From Gonapodya sp. JEL0774 (lineage: Eukaryota; Monoblepharomycota; Monoblepharidomycetes; Monoblepharidales; Gonapodyaceae), in assembly GCA_027604505.1 (NCBI GenBank), contig JADIIX010000085.1, forward strand, positions 17,622 to 81,621: a DNA stretch of 64,000 nt, given 5' to 3'. Within the stretch, counting starts at the first letter, position 1. The number at the start of each line of letters is the position of its first letter. The notes under the pieces were generated by a model. That model did no database searches and was not told the origin of the DNA. It was given only the letters and a program-made list of their open reading frames with translations. Shown in pieces: positions 37,301-47,705 of this stretch. Both the position numbers and the translations under genes were made by a program.

Positions 37301-37461
37301 GATCTGGGCGTTGGAGCCGCGCGGAGAAAAGAAGAGGAGCTTGACTGAGTTGGAGTGGGGGCAGACAAGCCCGAGGGAGCCAAGCTCGAATCTGTGCCGG
37401 AGCGTGGATTTCCAGAGGAGCCCAAACGATAAAATCGCGTGGTCGTCGCCGGTTCTGGCAT
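34314..37461 (-). CDS. Coiled-coil protein with C-terminal SH3 domain and Met/Gln/Pro repeat tail
   Basis: Starts MPEPATTTRFYRLGSSGN. The first 150 residues are Ser/Pro-rich. Residues about 150-690 are an almost unbroken coiled coil (LEDRLTDVESELKVWRDR-like heptads, then KDLEKQLMTAMSSAV and many Ala/Arg/Glu heptads). A Ser/Pro linker leads to an SH3 domain: KKVLFVAAAYSAQQADELTL, VVGDEIFCIAHFADG, then WAN, then GVHLSTSTSGFFPLSCV. The ALYDY-like, GDxI, DGW and FPxxxV positions are all present, so it should bind proline-rich peptides. The DGW tryptophan sits on a 10-nt exon (34868-34877). The tail (about 34500-34380) is a perfect-looking MQMPQ repeat with poly-Gln before it. Probably a cytoskeletal or endocytic scaffold. 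No transmembrane segment. Confidence 0.85.
34380..34482 (-). repeat. 15-bp tandem repeat encoding MQMPQ
   Basis: Seven or so near-identical 15-bp units (plus-strand core GGCATTTGCATCTGY) differing by C/T at one place. They code for MQMPQ on the minus strand at the C-terminus of the coiled-coil/SH3 protein. The array is coding and in frame, so copy number changes would not shift the frame. Confidence 0.85.
34868..34877 (-). other. 10-nt microexon in the SH3 domain
   Basis: Flanked by acceptor ATATGATAG and donor GTGAGT. It supplies the last base of a Gly codon plus Trp, Ala, Asn. Joining GATGG, CTGGGCTAAC and GGTGTC gives DGWANGV, the conserved SH3 core, in one frame. Confidence 0.7.
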
Positions 37462-38055
37462 GGTCGTTCGTTGAATTCACTCGCGAATGAATGGAATTCC
37501 CCGTTGTCCCTGTGGGCGGTTTGTGCCCAGATCGGAGCACCGCCGGCAGGGTCGACCTTGGCGGTAACAAAACTCGGACAAGGGAGGGCAGGCAAGTGTT
37601 CTTTCCCCACTGCACTGTAAAATTGATCAAACACAGAATCGAGTAGCTGCAAGTATTTGGTGGAGAGAAGGGCCTCCTTTTCCTCTTCTATGCTATTGCT
37701 TGGGAATTAAAGTCTGAGCCATACTCCATGAAGGTCGATTCATGTTTGGCACACCTGGCCAGGGCGGATGATGGGGAGATGAACAGCGCGAGGAAGAACG
37801 GTGGTGGAGAACTGCCGGTCAGCGGCGGACCAAAGCTGAAAGCCGAACCCGTGGTTGTGGGAAGTTGAACACAATATTACAGACTTATCAGTGTTTTCAT
37901 TGTAGAATCCTTGACAACTTGTCGTCAATTTCAGTATACAGTCAATAATGTCTGGGTGTGGGTCCGCGGCCCGGACGAAAACGGAGCCGCACCATCTCTG
38001 TTGTCCAGACCTTCTTCATCCGTGCTCCAAGTGTAGTCTCCGCGTATCGATTTCC
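37462..38055. other. Divergent intergenic region between coiled-coil/SH3 gene and beta-lactamase-fold gene
   Basis: About 590 nt with two divergent starts at its ends. Overlapping short frames (for example 37948 onward, which runs into the next gene) are probably untranslated leader. Likely promoters only. Confidence 0.5.
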
Positions 38056-40143
38056 ATGTCCTCCGGCATCCCCATCGGTGGATTCGTGGCACCAGGCTAC
38101 GAGCCTGTTCTCTCTCAATTTAAGAGAAATTTCGAGATTGGGAGGGAGCTCGGTGCATCGTACTCTGCGTACGGTGAGCATTCATTCATTTTCGCAGGCA
38201 CATTCGGTCAACTTGAGATCGCTCACGCTGCTATGTCCAAATGTTTCTTCAATTTAACTAAGTTCGGGGCCAACTCGTAGTTGATCTCTGGGGTGGATGG
38301 GCCGATTCGTCCAAAACTAAGCCATGGAACAAGGACTCTCTTACAGTTGTATATTCTTGTGGCAAAGCTGTGGTGAGTACACATTCGGTTTTGGTGCTGT
38401 GATGTCTGGCCGAGAATCCGAGCTGCACCTTGACTCCCCCCTGTGGAACCCCGCCCAGGACAGCAAGGCATGATCGTGGCCCACCTGGTTTCGCGAAATC
38501 TGATTGGCTACGATGATCCTGTTGCCAAGTACTGGCCCGAATTCGCCCAAGGAGGGAAGGAGAATGTAACCGTGGGTGCAGGGATTCTCCATGAAACCCC
38601 AGCTTTAACGCAGATAACTGACATTCAAACCATCCCTAATCAAGATCCGTGATATCTGCCAGCACGCCGCTGGTCTCTCTTTCCTCGACGATGACAACCT
38701 CATCTCACTAGACGACGTGGGTGACTTGAAGCTCGTCGCAGAAAAGCTTGCACGTCAGCCGCACAGTCACGCGGGTCATAAAACCAAAGTATATCACGCA
38801 ACGACCCAAGGATGGGTGTGTACGGTTTGATAGACCCGAGTCAGGCTGGTGAGAAACGTCTCTCACCTCACCACCGTCGTCAATTGTTCCCCTCCACCCC
38901 TGCAGTGCCTCAACGAACTCTTCCGCCGTGTCATGGGCAAGACCCACGGCCAGTTTTTGCGCGAGGTCGTCAATCCCGGGCTTGGTGTGGACGTGTACTC
39001 CGGGTTCGACGTGGACGATCCGGCTATGGAGAGCCGCTACGCCCAAGTGGTCCCTTCCGCAGCCTTCTTGAAGGCCGCAAGTAGGTACCTCGTGGCTATG
39101 GCAGCACAGACGGGAGACAGAGGGACGCATTGATCGCCAACCTCGTCACACCTCCGTTACAGCTGTCGAACCGCCACCCCCTGGTTCACTGAAATGGCGA
39201 GTTGCCCGCTCGGGGCCTCCTCGCCCCCAAGCCAACGACCATCGCGTTCGGAGGCACGAAATACCCTCTGCGTTCACGGTCACCAATGCCCGATCGGTGA
39301 GTTGAGAACAAGTCTGTGATGAATAATGCAAAAATTGGTAAGGCTTTCACATTTTCGAATGACACTTTCCCACAGCTCGCGCGAATAGCTGCACTCGTGG
39401 GTGTCATTTCTTGTCACGGTGATATCCCATGGCAACCTCACTCAGCCCCACGCCGTAAATTCTTAGTGTTCCATGGGGGGCGCCCTTTTCGACTTTGAGC
39501 TCATCGATAGATCCACACTCCTCGCATCGATCGAGGTTGACCAGTCCATGGACGGAGTCGTTGGTGAGGAGCGATCGAAACGAGCGATGCCCAACTGCAC
39601 AAGCTGCGAAATTATAACCTTGAGAACGGGGTATTTCGGCGCTCATTCCCTGCAGATTTGTTCACGGGTTTTCCCACGCGTACGTGCCGAGGTGGAGCCT
39701 CGTGGGCCAGGAACTTGGACGGGGTGAGTTTAGGACTAATTGCGGTGACATAGTCTTGATCGGGGTCCTGAACCTCACATTTTCGATCATCTCATTTCGA
39801 CATTCAGTACAAAGTTCCCACCATTGTCCCTCGCCAACAAGCTGAGTGGAGAGGCCCCGGGTGGGAGTGGACGGGTTGGATGGGAACAGGGGGGTCGCAC
39901 ATTCAGGTTCGCCTGTTCTGTGACTTGCGTTTCTCCAGTACTCGGTGGCCTAACTCTGGGTGAAATGTTTCCCCCTTTGATTTCACTTCCTAGTGGGACG
40001 TTAAGAACCAGGTCTCCTCTGCTTATGTTATGAACCTCCTCGAGCCTGGATTCGACAATAGGGGGATGAGTCTTGTCGGAGCTCTTGTAAATTGCGTGGA
40101 GGAACTCAGAAAGAAGGGTGGGCGAGTTAACTCCTCCCTATGA
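38056..40143 (+). CDS. Beta-lactamase-fold serine hydrolase/esterase (EstB/LACTB-like)
   Basis: Class C beta-lactamase-like esterase in many small exons. Start ATG 38056 ([17 protein letters not shown]). Motifs in order: [20 protein letters not shown] across an intron, [11 protein letters not shown] with the catalytic Sxx[29 protein letters not shown] as the second-site Tyr motif, and [20 protein letters not shown]. Then [14 protein letters not shown] joined to LARIAALV, and [20 protein letters not shown]. The last exon is [20 protein letters not shown] ending at TGA 40141. Phases work at every join I checked, so the gene looks intact. No signal peptide. Substrate unknown; the group includes carboxylesterases and transesterases. 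Confidence 0.85.
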
Positions 40144-40408
40144 AACTGGGGACAGGTGGCACAAAAGGGGAGAGTCGGTGAAACATACAGGACGAAGTAA
40201 CCTTATGTTCACTTATACTACAGTTGCATAGACATAATTAGGGGATAGGATTTTATGCACAACGACATCACTTGTTGCTGGCTTGTTTCAACGGTACGGT
40301 ACTCCATGAACACATATATGGGAGCGCTATCAGTCCAAGGTGAAAGTACAGAAAGTCCATCGCCGCCTGCCATCTCTCCTCAAGGGCCTCTCAGTCACCG
40401 AGATCAAC

Positions 40409-41725
40409 TTAGAAGCTCAGTTTCCTGATCCAGCCGGGCTTCTCGTTGGGCGCTCTGTCCTTCTCCAACGCTTTGCCAACGAGATCCTCTAAACCCTCCA
40501 GTGCGTCCATCATGTGTGTCGCGACATCTCTCACGTCCATTTTCATTGCTGCTAATGATTTGATCTGCTTACGTGTCCAGGATATGGCCACCGAAGCGAC
40601 CACGGTGCTGACTGCGCCAGCACATGCGGTGCCTGCGGATATCCCCAAAGACGCAACACCCGCGAGGCTGGATCCTCCGCCAGCCGTTCCAGCAGCGGCA
40701 AACGAGGACGAGACGGCGCTGGCAACCAGGGCACCTTTGGCAGCTATGGTGAAGGCGACACCACCGGCCACCAAACCAACGACACTAGGTACACAAAGTT
40801 TGAGAGGCGAGGAAAGATTCATCAGCTCGGCGAAGTGAGAAATAGATTCAATTGCACATGAGACTGACCCTAGAACGCAGAGACTCGAGAGCACCCCCTT
40901 CTTCCTTTTGCTTTCGATAAGATTGAGTTGCAACGCTTCGCAGAGGACGGAGAGGAACTCGTAGACCTCCACAAGCTCGACGTAAATGGCGGTGAGTATT
41001 GACAGGAACGCCGCAACTGCCAAGAGGAGAGAGTTAGTCTTGTTTGAGACCTCGAGTTACCACAACTGAACGCACGGTGCTTCTTGTTGTCGGGAGGTTT
41101 CAAGTTTGCAATTCGTTCGCAGACTCGACGCAGCTGCTCCTTTCGGAAATTTATGCCTGATGTAAGAAGAATACTGTCATGTACAGTCCCAGAACTTGCC
41201 ACGGTTATCTGTGACAGGTGGTTGCCACCAACCATCATCTAAGCCCTTGATTTCTCCAAACGCGTCTTCCGTCGCATTCAACAACATGGTCGCATGCGCC
41301 GCTCCCTCCCAGAGGTTCCTTAGCTGTTCAGCACCAATTTCTCCGCCCATAAGACCGGAGATATTTGCTGGTAGTGGTGGAAGGGTTGCAAGATCATCCG
41401 GGTTTGGCTTGGAGCGAGAATCTTCGTATTCGGAGAGGGGCGTAACGAGGGGAGACTTGAGAAGGAATGAGCCAGCTACTCACCTTCAAGTGGGGGTGGC
41501 GCGAGGAGCCTAATGCATTTGAGCCTTAGCTCTCGTAGCTGGGGTAAGAGTTCTGTTGCAAATATAGAGGAGCCCGAAGGGAGACGCGGATTGAGCAACC
41601 AAAATTAGAGACGGTAAGCTGAATCGATGAACTATGCAGCTCAGCGTACCTGGGTTAACAGAACTGGGCTTTTCAAAGGGGATTCGGACATGAAATACTG
41701 TTGTTTGTCGTTGTTTGTCAATCAC
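40409..41725 (-). CDS. Helical protein with long Gly/Ala hydrophobic segment, unknown function
   Basis: Several exons. Start MIDKQRQTTVFHVRIPFEKP at 41725, joined in phase to ELLPQLRELRLKCIRLLAPP. Next exons: SPLVTPLSEYEDSRSKPNPD, then GLMGGEIGAEQLRNLWEGAA, and GINFRKEQLRRVCERIANLK. The last exons give AVAAFLSILTAIYVELVEVY, a Lys-rich turn, and SVVGLVAGGVAFTIAAKGAL followed by more Gly/Ala/Ser/Val sequence to about residue 340. The tail is amphipathic (MMDALEGLEDLVGKALEKDR) and ends GWIRKLSF. The layout of helices, then glycine-rich hydrophobic hairpin, then helix, recalls membrane-inserting proteins such as apolipoprotein L, but I see no diagnostic motif. Function not assigned. Confidence 0.65.
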
Positions 41726-42363
41726 AACAGTCAGGAAACAGTAATACCACGACCGAGAACACGGTGATATTTTTCATTACCATCAGCTAAAGCTTTAAGT
41801 CTTGATGTGAGGACTGGTGGGATTTCTCATCGTTAGAGAAGACTCTGAATTGGCATTATCAGTGTCGCCCAGGAACTACGCACCTGGCGGCATCCGTGGC
41901 CGCTATTGAAGTCGCTGTGCGCAGTGCAAAGTCAGTTTCGATTCCAGTGTCAGTGTCGAGTGTCCACGTCTTGTGTTTTGTGGCTGGTTCGCGGGATGTC
42001 ATTCAGTGCTCCGGTGGCACTTGTGTTGGTTGCCCAATCATCAACACATAATTTGTCTCGCTCGGTTTGCATGTCGTACCACTGACTGAGCCATTCCGGC
42101 CACTCAATCACACATGGCGTACTGTAGAATGTAATTTCATGGATTGGGAAACGGTGTTCTTCAGTCACCGACTCTATACATTATCGTTCTGTATTCTTCG
42201 ACATAAGAGGGGAAGGTTTATTAAGGAACTTCAGAATTGAGCAGACGAGACGGAAGGTTTGATTTCCAAAAAGGACGAAACCAGGTGGGGCTTGGCGGCC
42301 GAAGGAGTGCTGCAAAACTGTCCCCAATTACGCCTCCAACCAACCCGTCAGATCATTGAGACG
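41726..42363. other. Divergent intergenic region upstream of LRR protein C
   Basis: About 640 nt between divergent starts. Short frames only (one minus-strand frame of 72 codons without motifs). Likely two promoters. Confidence 0.5.
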
Positions 42364-43642
42364 ATGATACCACGGTTATCTCAGCGAAGCTCATTCTCGG
42401 CCATTGGACTCGCTCTCCTGGGATCCCTGCTTTTATTTCCGTCGGAATCCCTCGCCCAGACGACTGCAAAGGACTGTGCTGTGTTCGAGTAAGAGCAATC
42501 ACTGCTCTTGTCTGTTCAGGAAGACAATCAAAAACCCTCCGTCTATCTTGGCTTTTTTTCTGGGTAATCCGTTCCTTGCGATTGCCATTACCAGGCAGCT
42601 GTACGACCAGTCAGGTTTGCCATTCAAATGGACGCGGGGCCAATGCTGTAATGCAGATTCCGGCATCGGAGAGGGTCATATAACATGCAATGATGCGGGG
42701 CGCATCACTGTAGCTTACCTTCCGGAGCAGGGTTTATCGGGGTGTATTCCGAACATCCAAGGGTTGGATAAAATGGAGCAAATCTATCTGTTCGGCAACA
42801 AGCTTACGGGAAATGTTCCTACATTTGCTGGAATGATCAACTTGCAGTGGATTTCGCTTTGGAATAAGTGGGTTTCATATGCTGCTCAATTGCCATATGG
42901 TCATCTCCTCTAATATAAACGACACCTGAAGCTCCCTGACCGGCCCCATTCCCCCATCTCTATCTACCCTCACAAATCTTGTTCGCGTTTATTTGGATGA
43001 CAAGTAAGATAATGTCAGCTACTGTCTTGACACGACGAATGTCTTACTCAAACTGTCATACCAATACCGACTTCCAGCTTCCTTACGGGCCCCATTCCCG
43101 ATCTCCGAGGCCTCACAAAGCTGGATTATGGAGAGTTCTACAACAACAACCTCACAGGCTCGGTGGACTCCATCATGCCCGCCCAACTGGCCCACTGCTA
43201 CTTCACTTACAGTAACACCAACCCTGGGCTGTACACTTGCACCAATGACTTCCCCGCGACCTGCCTGGACAGAGGTGATGTAATTCGCCGCGCGGATCCT
43301 TGCCCGCCACCCCCTCCACCGAGTGTGGAGCCAAATCAGGTGTGCACATTCCCGGCGAGTGCCTCACCCCAAAGTTCATCTGCGGCGACACCGACAGCCT
43401 CCAGCTCTAGTACGCCAGGCACTGCAGGCAGTGCAAGCGCCTCGACGATGGTAATCGCTGCTACTTCCTCTACAGGACAGAAAGCGACTTCTACCGTCTC
43501 ACTACCAGCTGCCGCGAACAGTGGAGTGGACGTTGGTCCTGCCGCTTCTACATCAAAGGCGAGCAGCGCTGCCGGGAAAAGTTCTGGTAGCATCGGTCTG
43601 GTCGTTTTAGGTGCCGTTGTATTAATGGCACGATTTGCATGA
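42364..43642 (+). CDS. LRR protein C, probably GPI-anchored
   Basis: The start MIPRLSQRSSFSAIGLALLG is a signal peptide ending ESLAQ. The N-cap is DCAVFE, spliced to QLYDQSGLPFKWTRGQCC with intron GTAAGA...ACCAG. Repeats: GLSGCIPNIQGLDKMEQIYL, KLTGNVPTFAGMINLQWISL, SLTGPIPPSLSTLTNLVRVYL, and KLTGPIPDLRGLTKLDYGEFY, each of the plant-type 24-residue LxGxIP class. The C-cap is NLTGSVDSIMPAQLAHCYFT then NPGLYTCTNDFPATCLDRG. A Ser/Thr/Ala-rich stalk ends in a short hydrophobic terminus (SIGLVVLGAVVLMARFA) with no basic tail. That is the form of a GPI-attachment signal. Four exons. Likely cell-wall or surface protein; it is convergent with LRR protein D. Confidence 0.82.
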
Positions 43643-43922
43643 TTTCCGGAGGGACATGCTCGTTGCAAAAAATTGCATGGACACAGCAACGCACATACAA
43701 ATCAACTACATTAGCTTTTATGGTCGGTTCTAGAATGCCGCGTACCTATTCCCGCGATAACTTATGTTTCAATGTGTGAGGCAAAATGACACCCTCGCAA
43801 ACAACTCGCAATGCCATAGTCCGGTCGTAGAGCTATTTGATGCGCGATTCCAATAGAATTATAATATAAACATTGGCTGGAACATGTTGCGTGTTTTTTG
43901 AGTGCATATTCATTTCCTAAAG

Positions 43923-46533
43923 TCAGTAGGTCCACTTCCGCGACTCCATCAAAACGTCCCTGAAAGGATTCTGTTGATGAGACTCCTCTGTGTTCACAAG
44001 GTCAACGCCTAATGATCTCTGTACCGACGCAGTATCATCTGGCACCCGCCTTAGAACTTCTGGGGAGGGTTTGGGGGTCGGATCTGCCGATACATCCACG
44101 ACTTTTGAGACTGAAGGTGTCTTCCCATTTGTGCTACCCCGTGACGGTCCCCCCCAGTACTGCTGAGAATTGTTGCTAGAAGTAGGGGGTATCTTGCCTC
44201 TTGGGCCAGCCACATCCATCCGTTCGGATGAAACAGATGAGTGAATTTTGAAGGTATCTGAAACGTTGCGAGGCGAAAAGGTCCCAAACGTCGCAGGAAC
44301 TGTGGCACTCAAACGGAGACAGTCGCTATGCATAGGAGCATGAAGAGCAAGATCCTCGATTATCACAACATAAACGTACATATCTCACATTGGTGCGATT
44401 CCAAACTGGTTTGTATCCAGATTCAACAGTGTGGACCATCCGTCTCGAAAGATCGTGTGAATTTCCACAAAATCACCGGGAGTGAGTTGAACTTCATCAG
44501 AAGACGAGGGTGTAAACTGCAAGTTATCTGATTGCATTAATGGAAGTGACATGGTACGGACAATCTCGATCACTCACTCTCCCGCATACCAGATATGGTT
44601 GTTGGCTACTAAATGCGACACTTTCTTCATTTTCTTTGTAAAGTGGACCCGCGACTCGCAGGAAGAACCACTGGAATCCAAAGACATGTTACATAATACG
44701 GACCGAAATGGGGAGAATAACTCACATGCGGTTGTGGACACGTAAACTGCCCATTGCCATCACAATCCAGTGTAGCTTCCCTGCCATTCACACGATCAGT
44801 CACCTGAATAATGCTTCGATCTGTTTCAAACGTGGAACCAGAAAATCGTCGTTGAAGTTGGTCTGACGCTAACGTTTTTGTAAAAGAGAAAGGCCTCAGT
44901 GTACTCGAAGGTGTCAGATTTGAATAGTAAGTAAGCCTCTGCTGCGCTGCTAGAGGCAGTGATGGTGAGCCTGGACCGGCCGTTAGATTTGTGAAAGATC
45001 CTGTTGGGGAGAATGATTTCAGCCGTGGAAACGTTCCGAATTGACTCGGTGGACTTGAAGGATCTATTAGACGAAGAGTATCAAGGAGCACAGCGGATTT
45101 TAGTGAGGTGTCCACTCCACACTGTCAACGTATCAAGTTCAAATACCTGGAAGTTTGCGCAAACCCTTCTCCCTGACGCGTCGCCTTCTCAAGATCACTG
45201 CTCCCCCCAACACCAAGAATCCTGCAACAGCGCTTGCAGATGAGATGGCGATGAGCTTGACGTTGGGTGGAGGTGCTGGTACTGTCGGGATGCTCGCTTT
45301 CGGGGAAGAGGTTGATGTGACTGCCGAATACGTAGCAGCGCACGTGGAGTTCGATCCGGTTGCAATAACTTGTGCTATACCGGAATTCACAGAAACACAA
45401 GACGTTGGGTAGTTCTTGCTGCAAGTAAAAATCCCTCGATTCGAGATGTTGTACGTTAGCCGGCAATCCGTCACGTTGAGGGGCAATAAACCATCCACAT
45501 TTCCACTCAGACTGTAAGGGTAAGCACTTGCAGATAAAGATAGTGCGAGCAAGATTATCAAAAGACGGGTTCTCACTTGTTATCCGCGATCCACAGTGTT
45601 TGTAGCTTGTTAAGCCGCGTCAAATTGGAAAGAGTGGTGAAATTGTTGCTACAGAGTCTCATGGAGTTGATACGAGTGAGGTTCTGTGCAAAATCCAAAC
45701 TCCCAGAGAATTGATTGTGTTGAAGTGACAGCTGGAGGAGAGAGGACGGCAGGGGCGGAACAGGCCCACGGAGCACATTGCCATTAAGGAGGAGGTAAGT
45801 GAGATTTGAGAGGTTTGACAAATCAGGAAGAGTGCCTGAGATTGAATTCGTGGAAAGATCAAGCCGGGTTATTGCTGTCAATCCTCGAATCAGTGGAGGG
45901 ATTGGACCTGCCCGCACGACACCAAACCAAATCACTTTCTGTACATGCAGATTTGTCCCATCACTTTTGATTCCAATTATATTCACCTTTTAAACTTGCA
46001 TTCGATATGATTGCGCTGGTAACGCGACCAGCACTACAAGTGATGATGGCGGGAGCATGACTCCCACAACATAGAGTCTTATTCCACGGAAAGCTTAAAT
46101 TTGATTGGGTATAAAGAGTCTGTGTAGGATTGAATGTCATAGTGAGTAACTTTATGACTTAACCCCAGGACAGTTCACATATGTAGGCATGGTCGAAAAA
46201 CAAACAACTTTGTCCTGTAGCGAGAGAGCAATTGAATCGGGGCTGAAACTCGTGTCTGGCGTTCATGGTATAGATTGTGATTTCCGGGGTACTTTCCACA
46301 TCACGGAACAACAAGGAGAATCGGAGGACCGACAGTAACAAACCCACCTCAAAGACGGCGCATTCCGCCAGTTGATCTTGCGCCAGCACTCCCGTTGTAC
46401 AAACGAGGAGAAAACAGACGATCACTGACCATCCGAAGGGACCGCGCGGTTGGTTCTTGATTTGCAACCATCTGATTTCTCTGGTACAGGCCAGCTCCAT
46501 GAAAGTATCATTTTCGGCGAGCATGCACACCAC
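43923..46533 (-). CDS. LRR receptor-like protein D with cytoplasmic SH3 domain
   Basis: The signal peptide (FGWSVIVCFLLVCTTGVLAQ) is followed by N-cap LAECAVFE, spliced to TLYTQSNLSFPWNKTLCC. Repeats: GPIPPLIRGLTAITRLDLST, SISGTLPDLSNLSNLTYLLL, LRGPVPPLPSSLLQLSLQHN, QFSGSLDFAQNLTRINSMRL, and FTTLSNLTRLNKLQTLWIAD. The C-cap is SLSGNVDGLLPLNVTDCRLT then NRGIFTCSKNYPTSC. The membrane helix is LIAISSASAVAGFLVLGGAV with stop-transfer RRRRVREKG. The cytoplasmic part has a Ser/Pro/Thr region and then an SH3 domain built from three exons: QPYLVCGR (44578 and up), FTPSSSDEVQLTPGDFVEIH and TIFRDGWSTLLNLDTNQFGI (44389-44516), and APIDCL (44325 down). The tail ends ESRKWTY. First Met may be 46533 or 46500. 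Looks like a receptor that recruits proline-rich partners. Confidence 0.8.
44300..44672 (-). other. SH3 domain of LRR protein D
   Basis: Three exons joined in phase 0 then phase 2. Conserved positions seen: DEVQL (like DELSL), GDFVEI, DGW, NLDT, FGIAPIDCL (like GLFPxxYL). Compare DELTL, GDEIF, DGW, GFFPLSCV in the neighbouring coiled-coil/SH3 gene. Confidence 0.75.
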
Positions 46534-46781
46534 AAAAGGAACTGGAGGATGGAGAAGTGAGTGAGATGAATTGGGTAAGTCCGCGGCTCGCCAGAAGGGA
46601 CCGAGGAGCTCACTAACACCGCGCTTTTTGCCAAATCTGGCAATATTTGTAACTCGAATATGAATTCACATTCCTAATTCTTACAGCTTCAATTTCATTC
46701 TAGATTTCCCTCCCCTACCTCCAAATTAAAGAATCATCATGAAGAACTCCATTCAAACTTCACATTCTACATAATCTCCAC

Positions 46782-47595
46782 TTACGCCTTTTCGCCCTTT
46801 GCGTCCGCTTCCGTCAATGCCTCCTCGAACAACGTGAGAGCACGTCGCGCGAATTCCTCCATGTTGCCTGCACGGTCCTCCATACCTGTTTGAATGGTCA
46901 CCGACTTTGGTGTTGGTCCCACGATTGAAATAACAGTCAAACCAGCAGGGCGAGAAGCCCCAAAGCCTAGATATTTTTTTGAGTGCGTTGATTTTTATAT
47001 TCATCCAAAAAAAAAAAAAAGAAACATCAGGAGTAGTTGATTCACCAACCTTTCGGGCCTGCAATGCCTGACTCGCCGATGCACCAGGTCGCGTCAAGTT
47101 GCTTGCGTACACTCTGAGCTGTGACTTCCATCAATTCAGGAGTGGTACCCTTGGCGATGATATATTTGTTCGTCAAATCGAACATCACTCGATGAAATCA
47201 CAGACCTTACCTTGTAGTTCTTCGCCATTTCATCTGTCCAAGACGCCCAACTCTTTCGACTCGGCAAGGTGTACAGTACCGCACCTCCGCGATAATATGC
47301 GGATGCCCCGGCAACGGAAAGAAGAGCCGCAGAAAGAAGTCTGATGGAGATTCCAAACGAGTTTCATCAGTTTTACTGTTCCTTCCCTTGCATCATGCAT
47401 CCTCGACGCACCCTCCTGTTGTCTTTAGCGCCGATTGCAAGATGAAAGTAGCAATCAGTGATTGTGCCGTTTCGTAATGCTCGTCGGATCGGTTCGGCTT
47501 ACACTTTCCGCAACAGCTACTGTCTCTTTCCGCGCGATAAGTTTCTGTGCAATCTTTTGGAGCAAGGGCTCGAAATCTGCTGGTAACCAGGTCAT
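46782..47595 (-). CDS. CinA C-terminal/PncC-type nicotinamide-nucleotide amidase
   Basis: Single-domain member of the CinA C-terminal family, which in bacteria hydrolyses NMN to nicotinic acid mononucleotide. The start MTWLPADFEPLLQKIAQKLI (47595) leads to ETVAVAES, then an 11-nt exon gives TTGG, then LLSAALLSVAGASAYYRGGA and VLYTLPSRKSWASWTDEMAK. The AES-TTGG (usually AESCTGG) and RGG...Y...K features place the Ser, Tyr and Lys of the active site. Next exon is TTPELMEVTAQSVRKQLDAT then IGESGIAGPKG. The last exon is YLGFGASRPAGLTVISIVGP and ends ADAKGEKA at 46782. Five exons; about 200 residues, normal for the stand-alone form. It starts 110 nt after the SMYD gene ends. Confidence 0.85.
47412..47422 (-). 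other. 11-nt microexon in the CinA/PncC-type gene
   Basis: ACAACAGGAGG between acceptor GGCGCTAAAG and donor GTGCGT. It provides the TTGG of the active-site loop and restores phase between GCGGAAAGT and ACTTCTTTCTGCG. Confidence 0.65.
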
Positions 47596-47705
47596 CGTGA
47601 GAGTTGTGGAATAAGTGAAAATGTAACAGGCAGTGCGAGCCAGCCATCAACAACCCTAATGAGCAGCGCAGCCATAATTCCGATACTCCAGAAGAAAATG
47701 TGAAT

